From: CAVSIS01 sp963814875
GTDB lineage: Bacteria; Acidobacteriota; Thermoanaerobaculia; Thermoanaerobaculales; Sulfomarinibacteraceae
Direction of reading: 5' to 3'
Length of the DNA: 64,000 nucleotides
NCBI GenBank assembly: GCA_963814875.1
Contig: CAWFFJ010000027.1
Span: 1 to 64,000 of the forward strand
Shown here: positions 56,460-63,838 of the stretch, piece by piece
Layout: every line of letters begins with the position of its first letter
Position numbering within the stretch: the first letter of the stretch is position 1
Made by a program: the position numbers and the translations under genes
Notes under the pieces: model-generated
Told to the model about the DNA's origin: nothing
The model's database searches: none
What the model saw: the letters and a program-made list of their open reading frames with translations, nothing else

Positions 56460-58367
56460 ATGAGCGTGAAGGGTGACGCGACGCCAGGAGGAAAGGGCAA
56501 CGCCCACAACACCTCCTTGCGCATCCTGTGCCTCACGGCCCTCGGCGTGGTCTACGGGGACATCGGTACCAGTCCGCTCTACGCCCTGCGGGAGTGCTTC
56601 GCCGGCGACCACCCCGTGCCGGTGTCGCCCGAGAACGTCCTCGGTGTGCTGTCCCTGATCTTCTGGTCGCTCGTCGTGGTGGTCGCGCTGAAGTACCACG
56701 TCTACATCCTGCGCATGGACAACGAGGGAGAGGGCGGCATCCTCGCCCTCATGTCGCTGCTCGGCCCGAGTCACGTCGTCGGCAAGCGGGCGCGCTGGCT
56801 GTTCGTGATGATGGGGCTGTTCGGCGCCGCGCTGCTGTATGGGGACGGCATGATCACGCCGGCGATCTCCGTGCTTTCGGCGATCGAAGGGCTCGAGGTG
56901 GCGACGCCCCGCTTCGAACCCTACGTCATCCCCCTCACCATCGCCATCCTCGTCGGCCTGTTCCTGTTCCAGAAGCGGGGTACGGCTGGGGTCGGCGCCA
57001 TCTTCGGGCCGATCATGGGGGTGTGGTTCGCGACCCTGGCGCTCCTCGGCATTCTCGGCATCCTCCACAATCCCGTCGTCCTCACGGCGCTGAACCCAGT
57101 CCATGCAGCCCACTTCTTCGCCCTTAACGGCCTGCGTGGGTATCTGGTGCTGGGGGCGGTATTCCTCGTCGCGACAGGCGGCGAAGCCCTCTACGCCGAC
57201 CTCGGCCACTTCGGCGAGAAGCCGATCCAGATCGACTGGTTCGGCATCGTCGCCCCGGCCCTCGTCCTCAATTACTTCGGCCAGGGGGCACTGGTCCTCG
57301 CGAATCCGCAGGCGGTTCACAACCCCTTCTACCGCCTCGCCCCGGAGTGGGCGCTCTACCCCCTCGTGCTGCTCGCCACGATGGCCACCATCATCGCGTC
57401 CCAGGCCATCATCTCAGGGGCGTTCTCGCTGACCAGCCAGGCCGTCCAATTCGGTTACCTCCCCCGCATGACGATTATCCACACCTCGCACAAGGAGATC
57501 GGCCAGATCTACATGCCGGGCGTCAACTGGACCCTGATGGTCGCCTGTGCGGGTCTCGTCGTCGCCTTTCGCCGCTCGACGAACCTCGCCGCGGCGTACG
57601 GCGTGGCGGTGACGACGACCATGGTGATCACGACGCTCCTGGCCTTCGTGGTCGTGCGCAAGGTCTTCGGTTGGAAGCTCCTCCCCGCGACTGCGGTGAC
57701 TGTCGCCTTTCTCGTCGCCGACCTCGCGTTCTTCGGCGCGAACATGGCGAAGGTCCCCCAGGGCGGCTGGTTCCCCCTGGTCGTGGCGCTGGTGGTCTTC
57801 ACGCTGATGACGAGCTGGAAGCGGGGGCGGGAGATCCTGCGCGACCGCATGACCGAGGGCCTGGTGCCCGTCGAGCTGTTCCTCGAGGACGTCCGCAAGC
57901 GGCCGCCGGTGCGGGTACCCGGCACCGCCGTCTACATGTGCGGCACGGCCGAGCGTATTCCCCCGACGCTCATGCACAACCTCAAGCACAACAAGGTCCT
58001 GCACCAGCGCTCGGTGCTGCTCACCGTGGTGACCGAGGACGTGCCCTGGGTCCAGGCGTCGAAGCGCACCAAGGTCGTGGACTACGGCGAGGGGCTCTAC
58101 CGGATCATCTTCCGCGTCGGCTTCATGAAGACCGTCGACGTGCCGACGATGCTCTCGCGTGTCGATGTCGAGGGGCTGGCGTTCCCGCCCATGGAGACGA
58201 CCTACTTCCTCGGCAAGGAGACGGTGCTCGCGACGAAGCGTCCGGGCATGGCGATCTGGCGCGAGAGGCTCTTCGCGCTCATGTCGCGCAACGCCCAGGA
58301 CGCGACCTCGTTCTTCGGTCTCCCGCCCAACCGCGTGGTGGAGCTCGGCGCCCACGTCGAGATCTGA
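56460..58367 (+). CDS. kup: Kup-type K+ uptake protein, intact
   Basis: 635 residues, 12 predicted helices. Signature LGVVYGDIGTSPLYALREC, then GLFGAALLYGDGMITPAISVLSAIEGLEVATP, DLGHFGEKPIQIDWF, NYFGQGAL, QAVQFGYLPRMTIIHTS and a cytoplasmic tail ending VVELGAHVEI. The start at 56460 gives the normal short N-terminus; the upstream ATG (56442) would lie only one base behind TATGGT, a possible -10. A close paralogue with a nonsense codon lies at 46552. It heads the K+ region followed by sigma-54 regulator, sensor kinase and kdp genes. Confidence 0.92.
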   Translation: MSVKGDATPGGKGNAHNTSLRILCLTALGVVYGDIGTSPLYALRECFAGDHPVPVSPENVLGVLSLIFWSLVVVVALKYHVYILRMDNEGEGGILALMSLLGPSHVVGKRARWLFVMMGLFGAALLYGDGMITPAISVLSAIEGLEVATPRFEPYVIPLTIAILVGLFLFQKRGTAGVGAIFGPIMGVWFATLALLGILGILHNPVVLTALNPVHAAHFFALNGLRGYLVLGAVFLVATGGEALYADLGHFGEKPIQIDWFGIVAPALVLNYFGQGALVLANPQAVHNPFYRLAPEWALYPLVLLATMATIIASQAIISGAFSLTSQAVQFGYLPRMTIIHTSHKEIGQIYMPGVNWTLMVACAGLVVAFRRSTNLAAAYGVAVTTTMVITTLLAFVVVRKVFGWKLLPATAVTVAFLVADLAFFGANMAKVPQGGWFPLVVALVVFTLMTSWKRGREILRDRMTEGLVPVELFLEDVRKRPPVRVPGTAVYMCGTAERIPPTLMHNLKHNKVLHQRSVLLTVVTEDVPWVQASKRTKVVDYGEGLYRIIFRVGFMKTVDVPTMLSRVDVEGLAFPPMETTYFLGKETVLATKRPGMAIWRERLFALMSRNAQDATSFFGLPPNRVVELGAHVEI

Positions 58368-58911
58368 CTGCGGCGCGCACCGGCCCGGGGCGTCTCGCTC
58401 GAGAAGCTGGCGGAGCTGCTCGGCATCGACCCTCAAAGACGCAAGCGCTACAGGCTCTGACTACAGGGATATCTGCAACCCGATCTCCATGATGCAACCC
58501 GTCGGGTTGTTGACGGACGGCGTTCGGCGCCAGGAACCCAAGGGCCTGCCGCTCAACGCTCAGCGGGTGGCACGCCTGCGGACCAACGACGGGAACCTGC
58601 CCGGGCGGAAGGCGCCGCGCAGGGGAAAGGGCACGTACACAGCTGAGCGGGCAGCCGGAATCCTTGGGGTTACGCACTCCACCGTCATCCGCTGGGTAGA
58701 GGCGGGGACCATGCGGGGAGAGCAGACCGCCGGAGGATCTCCCGTATCTTGCTCTCAACCCCGTGCTACGCTCGCGGGGTGCGAAAGGAAGCTCCTTTCC
58801 GTCGACCCAATCAAGCGCCCCAAGCTCCTGCATGTGGCTGGTCGCCGTCACGGGGTCCGTGGTCTACCCTTGCTCGTGGAGCGTCAGGAATGGCAGTGAG
58901 CACGTGAGTCG
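58368..58911 (+). pseudogene. Remnant with helix-turn-helix, recombinase/excisionase-like
   Basis: No intact gene is supported in this 544-bp gap. A stretch from about 58530 to 58743 reads RQEPKGLPLNAQRVARLRTN then YTAERAAGILGVTHSTVIRW and VEAGTMRGEQTAGGSP, a MerR/excisionase-type helix-turn-helix like those at the ends of recombinases or transposase accessory proteins. At 58405-58459 another fragment reads GVSLEKLAELLGIDPQRRK then RYRL and stops. Both look like decayed pieces of mobile-element or phage genes inserted between kup and the regulator. Family assignment is weak. Confidence 0.4.
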
Positions 58912-60270
58912 ATGCCGTCAGTAGGCGAATCGACGCGCGGCCTGAACGTGCTCGTCGTCGACGACGAGGCCAATATCCGCAAGACCCTCGGGGTCTGCCT
59001 GGAGACCCGCGGGCATCGCGTCACCGCCGTCAGCAACGCTCCTGACGCACAAGCTGAAGCGGACCGCCAGGCCTTCGACCTCGCCTTCGTCGATCTCCGT
59101 CTCGGCGCCAGCGATGGACTTGACCTGGTCCCCGTGCTCCTGGCCGCGTGCCCCTGGATGAAGATCGTCGTGATCACGGCGTACGCGTCCGTCGCCACTG
59201 CGGTCGAGGCCATGCGGCGGGGGGCGGCGGACTACCTCCCGAAGCCGTTCACGCCCGAGCAGGTGGATCTCGTCACCGAGCGAATCGCGGGAGTACGGGA
59301 CATGGAGCGGCGCATCGAGACGCTCCAGCACGAGCTCGATCGCGCACGACCGGCGGTCTCCTTCGAGTCGCGCCACGCCGGCATGCGCCACGCCGTCGAG
59401 CTGGCCCGGCAGGTCGCTCTCTCCGAGGCTGTGGTGTTGCTGACGGGGCCCAGCGGCACCGGCAAGACGATCCTCGCCAGGGCCATCCACCAGTGGAGCC
59501 CTCGCTGCGAGAAGCCCTTCACCGTTGTGTCCTGTCCGTCGCTCAGCCCCGGGCTCCTCGAGAGCGAGCTCTTCGGGCATGTGAAGGGGGCGTTCACCGG
59601 GGCGCTACGCGACAACCCGGGGCGCGTCAGCGCGAGCGAGGGAGGCACGGTGCTCCTGGACGAGGTGGGCGACCTCCCGCCAGCGATCCAGCCGAAGCTG
59701 CTGCGGTTCATCCAGGATCGCGAGTACGAGCGGGTGGGCGACCAGCGGACCCGCCGCGCCGACGTGCGCATCCTCGCGGCGACGAATGTCGACCTGGCCG
59801 CAGCCGTGCGGGAAGGGCGCTTCCGTGAGGACCTGTTGTATCGGCTGAACGTCGTGCAGATCGAGCTCCCGCCCCTCGCGGCACGTCCCGACGACGTGGA
59901 GGCCATGGCCGCGGACATGCTCGGGTCGTTTGCCGCCCAGTACCGCAAGGCCCTCTCGGGGTTCAGCGACGAAGCACGCCTGGCCCTCCGTCAGTATGCC
60001 TGGCCGGGAAACCTGCGCGAGCTGCGCAACGTCGTGGAAAGGGCTGCCATCCTCTGCTCGGCCGAGCAGGTCGGCGTCGAGCATCTCCCCCCCGGACTGG
60101 CGCCCCGAACCCCACCCGTCCAGCTCGGTGATCCAGTGCCGCTGGACCTGGTCGAAGAGCACCACATCCGGCGCATCCTCGGGAGCACCCGATCGCTTCA
60201 GGAGGCCGCGGACATCCTCGGCATCGACCAGGCGACCCTGTGGCGCAAGCGCAAGCAGTACGACGTCTGA
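58912..60270 (+). CDS. NtrC-family sigma-54-dependent response regulator
   Basis: 452 residues. Receiver domain: VLVVDDEANIRKTL (acidic pair), phospho-acceptor Asp61 in FVDLRLG, Thr in VITAYAS, Lys111 in PKPF. AAA+ domain: GPSGTGKT (Walker A), ESELFGHVKGAFTGA (GAFTGA loop, sigma-54 contact), VLLDEVGDLP (Walker B), LLYRLNVVQIELPPL and the Arg finger. C-terminal Fis-type HTH: SLQEAADILGIDQATLWRKRKQYD. The sensor kinase 1.4 kb downstream is the probable partner. Two sigma-54 promoters with matched upstream sites lie downstream. ATG at 58912 has no strong ribosome site. Confidence 0.93.
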   Translation: MPSVGESTRGLNVLVVDDEANIRKTLGVCLETRGHRVTAVSNAPDAQAEADRQAFDLAFVDLRLGASDGLDLVPVLLAACPWMKIVVITAYASVATAVEAMRRGAADYLPKPFTPEQVDLVTERIAGVRDMERRIETLQHELDRARPAVSFESRHAGMRHAVELARQVALSEAVVLLTGPSGTGKTILARAIHQWSPRCEKPFTVVSCPSLSPGLLESELFGHVKGAFTGALRDNPGRVSASEGGTVLLDEVGDLPPAIQPKLLRFIQDREYERVGDQRTRRADVRILAATNVDLAAAVREGRFREDLLYRLNVVQIELPPLAARPDDVEAMAADMLGSFAAQYRKALSGFSDEARLALRQYAWPGNLRELRNVVERAAILCSAEQVGVEHLPPGLAPRTPPVQLGDPVPLDLVEEHHIRRILGSTRSLQEAADILGIDQATLWRKRKQYDV

Positions 60271-60320
60271 GCGCCCGATCCGGCGGCAGCCCAGTCCCCA
60301 CTCCGATTCCCGCTCACGGC

Positions 60321-60369
60321 CCTTGCAATTCACCAGGTGTGGCAACCTCGGTCCTTGCTCGGCGCAAGG
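60321..60369 (+). promoter_or_regulatory. Pair of activator sites (UAS) for the sigma-54 promoter at 60421
   Basis: CCTTGC-TCGGC-GCAAGG (60353-60369) is a perfect inverted repeat. A partner, CCTTGC-AATTC-ACCAGG (60321-60337), keeps 10 of 12 arm bases. They are 32 bp apart start to start, about three helical turns. The proximal one starts 69 bp before the GG of the -24 element. The same design precedes the sensor kinase gene. Confidence 0.8.
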
Positions 60370-60420
60370 CCCGACGCACGTCAGGCCGGCCGCGTCGCCA
60401 CTTTCCGGGGGCCCGGTGAA

Positions 60421-60436
60421 TGGCATACGAGTTGCT
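60421..60436 (+). promoter_or_regulatory. Sigma-54 -24/-12 promoter of the outer-membrane protein gene
   Basis: TGGCATACGAGTTGCT fits TGGCAY-N5-TTGCW with exactly ten bases between the invariant GG (60422-60423) and GC (60434-60435). The predicted transcription start is near 60447, 15 bases before the ATG with its GGAGGTGATC ribosome site. It also rules out the earlier ATG at 60420. Confidence 0.82.
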
Positions 60437-60461
60437 GTATCGCCTCCGCGGAGGTGATCAG

Positions 60462-61433
60462 ATGCTCGACTTCACACAACGTCCAGGCTCGTCGACCGCG
60501 GCGGCTTGGTCGCTACGCCCACACTTCACAGCCGCGATCGCCGCGATCGCCCTGCTCATCGCGTCGGGCTGTGCCAGCACGCCCACCGCCCTCCTCGTCG
60601 AAGGCCAGCCGGGCTCTACAATCCAGGACGTCGACGGTCAGGCCGCCGCCACTCCGCCGGCGCCCGCCTCGGATGCGGGCTTCTTTGTGTGGCCCAACCC
60701 TGCCGCTGTGGTGGGCGCTCTCTCCACCGACCGACCCGGCTTCGCGGACTCGACCACCCTGATGCCCCGCGGGCACCTCCAGCTCGAGCTGGGCTACACG
60801 TTCACCCAGGACCAGGAGGATGGCGTTCGGACCCGCGATCACGCGATCGCGCAGACGAACCTCCGCGCGGGCCTCCGCAACGACCTGGAGCTGCGGCTGC
60901 TGTGGAACGGCCTCTCCGCCACGGAGACCTCGACCACGCGGGGGGTGCGAGAGACCGAGCACGACGATGGCGCGGGAGACATCACGGTTGGAGTCCGCGC
61001 CAAGCTTCTCGAGAACGACGGGCTCGTCCCCGACCTGGCCGCACTCGTCAACCTCTCCATCCCGGTCGGCGCCAGCACCAAGAGCGCCGGCGAGGTGGTT
61101 CCCGACCTGCGGCTGGCCTACGGCTGGGCGCTGACGGAGTCGCTGCGGCTCTACGGCGTCGCCATCGCGGCAGCCGCCGTCGACGACGAGGGGCGCTTCC
61201 TCCAGGGGGCCGGCTCCGCCGGCCTGAGCTGGGGGCTGACCGATGACATCGGCACCTTCGTCGAGTACTTCGGGATCTTCCAGGAAGGTCGCGGCGGACC
61301 CTCGCACAACCTTGACGGTGGTTTCACCTTCGTGCTCAGTGACGACGTGCAGCTGGATGCGAGCGCCGGCGTCGGGCTCAACCAGCAGGCCCCCGACTTC
61401 TTCGTCGGCACCGGGCTCTCGCTGCGTTGGTGA
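60462..61433 (+). CDS. Outer-membrane beta-barrel protein (MetA-pathway/transporter-like)
   Basis: 323 residues from the ATG at 60462. The signal region has a possible lipobox (ALLIASGCASTP, Cys near residue 39), so it may be a lipoprotein. After a linker, STDRPGFADSTTLMPRGHLQLELGYTFTQD starts the barrel family related to the putative MetA-pathway-of-phenol-degradation proteins, with alternating strands (LRAGLRNDLELRLLWNG, LAYGWALTESLRLYG, LSWGLTDDIGTFVEYFG) and terminal GTGLSLRW. Its sigma-54 promoter links it to the NtrC-type regulator and hence to the potassium locus; it may be an outer-membrane channel for the same condition. Confidence 0.78.
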   Translation: MLDFTQRPGSSTAAAWSLRPHFTAAIAAIALLIASGCASTPTALLVEGQPGSTIQDVDGQAAATPPAPASDAGFFVWPNPAAVVGALSTDRPGFADSTTLMPRGHLQLELGYTFTQDQEDGVRTRDHAIAQTNLRAGLRNDLELRLLWNGLSATETSTTRGVRETEHDDGAGDITVGVRAKLLENDGLVPDLAALVNLSIPVGASTKSAGEVVPDLRLAYGWALTESLRLYGVAIAAAAVDDEGRFLQGAGSAGLSWGLTDDIGTFVEYFGIFQEGRGGPSHNLDGGFTFVLSDDVQLDASAGVGLNQQAPDFFVGTGLSLRW

Positions 61434-61484
61434 AGCGAGGGTGACGGCGATGAGCGGCGCGCGGGCCATGGCGCCTCCTCGGCG

Positions 61485-61533
61485 CCTTGCAGGTTGCAAG
61501 GCCGCTCCCCCTGTCGTCTTGTCTCATGCAAGG
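61485..61533 (+). promoter_or_regulatory. Pair of activator sites (UAS) for the sigma-54 promoter at 61584
   Basis: CCTTGC-AGGTT-GCAAGG (61485-61501) is a perfect inverted repeat with the same arms and spacer length as the site at 60353. TCTTGT-CTCAT-GCAAGG (61517-61533) keeps 10 of 12 arm bases. The two are 32 bp apart, and the proximal one begins 68 bp before the GG of the -24 element, mirroring the promoter at 60421. Confidence 0.8.
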
Positions 61534-61583
61534 CGCGACGATCACAACCCATCAGAGCCACAGCAACTTAAGGGCCGTCGAGA

Positions 61584-61599
61584 TGGCATGCGCCTTGCT
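61584..61599 (+). promoter_or_regulatory. Sigma-54 -24/-12 promoter of the sensor kinase-kdp operon
   Basis: TGGCATGCGCCTTGCT: GG at 61585-61586 and GC at 61597-61598, ten bases apart. It shares TGGCAT-N5-TTGCTGT with the promoter at 60421. The predicted start near 61610 places the kinase GTG (61627) just downstream and excludes the earlier in-frame ATGs. Confidence 0.8.
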
Positions 61600-61626
61600 G
61601 TCGCCCTCGCCGGAGGTCACGAAGGC

Positions 61627-63474
61627 GTGCTCGGCATTCGACAGAAGCTCACGTTGGGGTTCGGCGGACTCCTCGCCACGATCGCCGTCGTCGGCGTTTT
61701 GACGATCGGCAAGATCCATGGATTGGGTCAGGCCATCGACGTGATCCTGCGCGAGAACTACCGCAGCGTCATCGCCTGCGAGGAAATGAAGGAAGCCCTC
61801 GAGCGCATGGACAGCGGTGTCTTGCTCTCATTCGCCGGCAGCCACGAAGAGGGTCGCCGGTACGTCGACGAGAACGTCCCCCGGTTCCGCGCCGCCCTGG
61901 CTGTCGAGCAGGGGAACATCACGCTTCCGGGAGAGCTCGCGCTGGCCGACCAGGTCGCCGGTGTGTTCGAGGAGCATGTGCGCGCCATGCCGCGGGTCAT
62001 GGATGGGTCTCGTCCCCTGGAGGACCGCAAGGCGGACTACTTCACCGAGGTCGAGCCGCGCTTCGAGAAGATCAAGCACCTGGCGCAGACCATCCTCGAG
62101 CTGAATCAGGATCACATGCGGCAAGCGAGCTTGGATGCGCGAGAGAAATCCAGCGCAGCCTTCCAGGCGATGCTCGCCGCCGTGGTCGCGGCCACGCTCA
62201 TCGCGACGCTCTTCAGCTACCTGGCACACCGCTGGATCCTCAAGCCGGTCCGGCGCCTGATCGAGTCCACGAACGACATCCGACGGGGCGACCTGGAGGT
62301 TGTTCTCGAGCGCGGCTCCCGCGATGAGATCGGGCAGCTCGCCGAGTCGTTCAACGAGATGGCGGTCGCCCTGCGCGAGGTGCGCAACCGCGACCACCTC
62401 AACCTGATGCGCACCCGCGCGGCGACTCAGGATGTCTTCGAAGTCGTGCCGGAAGCCATCGTCGTCCTCGACCTCGAGGGACGGGTAGATGTCGCCACGG
62501 ACATGGCGCAGCGAGCCTTCGGCCTCAAGCCGGGGGTGCTGGCCCAGGAGCTCGGGCATGCCTGGCTTCCGTCGCTGATCCAGGAGGCCCTCGACCAGGA
62601 CGGTCTGATTCGGCACGACGTCACGAGCGAGCGCATCCAGCGGTTCGTCGACAACGGCGAGCACTTCTTCGAACCGTGGGCGGTCCCCATCCCGGCTGGA
62701 GCGAGGCCCGCAGAGCGCACCGGCGTCTGCCTGATCCTCAAGGACGTGACCGAGGCCCAACAGCAGCGAGAGCTCAAGCGGGGTGTCGTGGCGACGGTCT
62801 CACACCAGCTCAAGACGCCGCTGACCTCGCTGCGGATGGCGATCCACCTGCTGCTGGAGGAGCGGCTCGGCGCCCTCAACGAGAAGCAGACCGAGCTGCT
62901 GGTAGGCGCCCGCGCCGATGCTGAGCGTCTCGCGAGCATCCTCACAGATCTGCTGGACATGGGCCGCATCGAGTCGGGCCGCGACGCCCTGTCGCCAGTG
63001 CCCAGCACCCCGCGCGACCTGGCTCGCGAGGCCGTTGAGCCCTTCCTCGCGGCGGCGAAGGACAAGGGCATCACGCTCACGGACGCCGTGCCCGACGACC
63101 TGCCGGAGGTGATGGCCGACCCGACCAGGATCCAGCACGCGTTCGCCAATCTCCTGTCCAACGCCCTTCGCTTCACCCATCCAGGGGGCGCCATCACGGT
63201 CCGCGCCGCGGTTGCAGACCAGCAGGTGCGCTTCTCCATCGAGGACACCGGCGACGGCATCCCGGCCGAGCATCTGGGCAGGCTCTTCACCCCGTTTTTC
63301 CGCGTACCTGGTCAGGACGAGAGCTCCGGCGCCGGCCTCGGGCTCGCGATCGTCGCCGAGGTCGTCAAGGCCCACGGAGGTGGCGTCAGCGCCGAGAGCG
63401 AGCCCGGTCGTGGGTCGACGTTCTCCTTCACGCTGCCAGTGAGCGGCTCCGACGGCTCCGAAAACACCCGCTAA
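61627..63474 (+). CDS. KinB-like membrane sensor histidine kinase
   Basis: 615 residues. Transmembrane helix 1 (LTLGFGGLLATIAVVGVLTI), a periplasmic four-helix-type sensor domain (IDVILRENYRSVIACEEMKE ... YVDENVPRFRAALAVEQGNIT), helix 2 (AMLAAVVAATLIATLFSYLA), HAMP (HRWILKPVRRLIESTNDI), PAS (VFEVVPEAIVVLDLEGRV), HisKA with phospho-His in VATVSHQLKTPLTSLRM, and HATPase with N-box (FANLLSNALRFTHPG), GDGIP and GAGLGLAI. No KdpD universal-stress or cytoplasmic KdpD domain is present. GTG start at 61627, consistent with the sigma-54 promoter and GGAGG ten bases upstream. The small membrane peptide, kdpF and kdpA follow with short gaps. Confidence 0.9.
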   Translation: MLGIRQKLTLGFGGLLATIAVVGVLTIGKIHGLGQAIDVILRENYRSVIACEEMKEALERMDSGVLLSFAGSHEEGRRYVDENVPRFRAALAVEQGNITLPGELALADQVAGVFEEHVRAMPRVMDGSRPLEDRKADYFTEVEPRFEKIKHLAQTILELNQDHMRQASLDAREKSSAAFQAMLAAVVAATLIATLFSYLAHRWILKPVRRLIESTNDIRRGDLEVVLERGSRDEIGQLAESFNEMAVALREVRNRDHLNLMRTRAATQDVFEVVPEAIVVLDLEGRVDVATDMAQRAFGLKPGVLAQELGHAWLPSLIQEALDQDGLIRHDVTSERIQRFVDNGEHFFEPWAVPIPAGARPAERTGVCLILKDVTEAQQQRELKRGVVATVSHQLKTPLTSLRMAIHLLLEERLGALNEKQTELLVGARADAERLASILTDLLDMGRIESGRDALSPVPSTPRDLAREAVEPFLAAAKDKGITLTDAVPDDLPEVMADPTRIQHAFANLLSNALRFTHPGGAITVRAAVADQQVRFSIEDTGDGIPAEHLGRLFTPFFRVPGQDESSGAGLGLAIVAEVVKAHGGGVSAESEPGRGSTFSFTLPVSGSDGSENTR

Positions 63475-63484
63475 GGAGTGATCC

Positions 63485-63568
63485 ATGTTCCTCGTGCTCT
63501 GTCTCGTTCTTGCCCTACTGATATTTGCTGCCCTCGCGGGCATCACGGTCCTGTGTGACCGCGTCTAG
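63485..63568 (+). CDS. 27-residue single-helix membrane peptide upstream of kdpF
   Basis: The peptide starts MFLVLCLVLALLIFAALAG and ends ITVLCDRV, one hydrophobic helix with a charged C-terminus. AAGGAGT lies seven bases before the ATG, and the gene sits 10 bases after the kinase stop and 9 before the kdpF start. The size and place suggest a membrane peptide accompanying the Kdp complex, similar to but distinct from KdpF. Too short for homology claims. Confidence 0.7.
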   Translation: MFLVLCLVLALLIFAALAGITVLCDRV

Positions 63569-63577
63569 GAGGTCATC

Positions 63578-63658
63578 GTGCTCTACCTCGCCGCGATCCT
63601 GTTTGTTGGCTCCATGGCGTATCTCCTCTACGTCATCGTGAAACCCGAGAAGTTCTGA
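63578..63658 (+). CDS. kdpF: KdpF, small stabilising subunit of the Kdp K+ ATPase
   Basis: 26 residues from a GTG with AGGAGGT five bases upstream: LYLAAILFVGSMAYLLYVIV then KPEKF. The one-helix design with terminal 'xPEKF' is the KdpF hallmark. It stabilises KdpABC in the inner membrane. 180 bases separate it from kdpA, an unusually long gap filled by a hairpin element. Confidence 0.88.
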   Translation: MLYLAAILFVGSMAYLLYVIVKPEKF

Positions 63659-63662
63659 TTAG

Positions 63663-63826
63663 GACCTAAGATGAGCGATTCTCAACGACGATCTGCACCA
63701 GTCTCTTGCGCCCTGGACGGTTGCGAAAATGCTCGACATACCAGCGGGTATGCCTCCGCTTTTCGCAACCGCCAGAACATCAAGATCTTGGCACATCTCA
63801 TTCGCCAGAATCGCTCGTCTTAGGTC
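63663..63826. repeat. 164-bp imperfect palindromic element between kdpF and kdpA
   Basis: Outer arms of 20 bases (63663-63682 and 63807-63826) match at 19 positions (GACCTAAGA...GCGATTCT). Inside, GGTTGCGAAAA pairs with TTTTCGCAACC at symmetrical distance (47 bases on both sides), and CATACC/GGTATG closes the centre around AGC. The whole unit can fold as one long hairpin. It does not encode protein. It may be an inserted palindromic repeat (MITE- or REPIN-like) or an RNA structure that tunes kdpA expression. Confidence 0.8.
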
Positions 63827-63838
63827 GAAGGGAGCGCC

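Noticed and set aside
58850..58880. Possible sigma-54 promoter (GTGGTCTACCCTTGCTC) before the NtrC-type gene
   Set aside because: Only nine bases lie between GG and GC, and no CCTTGC-N5-GCAAGG pair precedes it.
60420..60461. Upstream ATG for the outer-membrane protein
   Set aside because: It overlaps the sigma-54 promoter; the ATG at 60462 has an excellent ribosome site.
61243..61626. N-terminal extension of the sensor kinase
   Set aside because: The extension lies in the preceding gene and in the activator and promoter sites, and reads as low-complexity Ser/Pro/Arg sequence.
63780..63800. TTGGCACATCTC as a sigma-54 -24 element before kdpA
   Set aside because: No GC at the required -12 position; it is part of the palindromic element.
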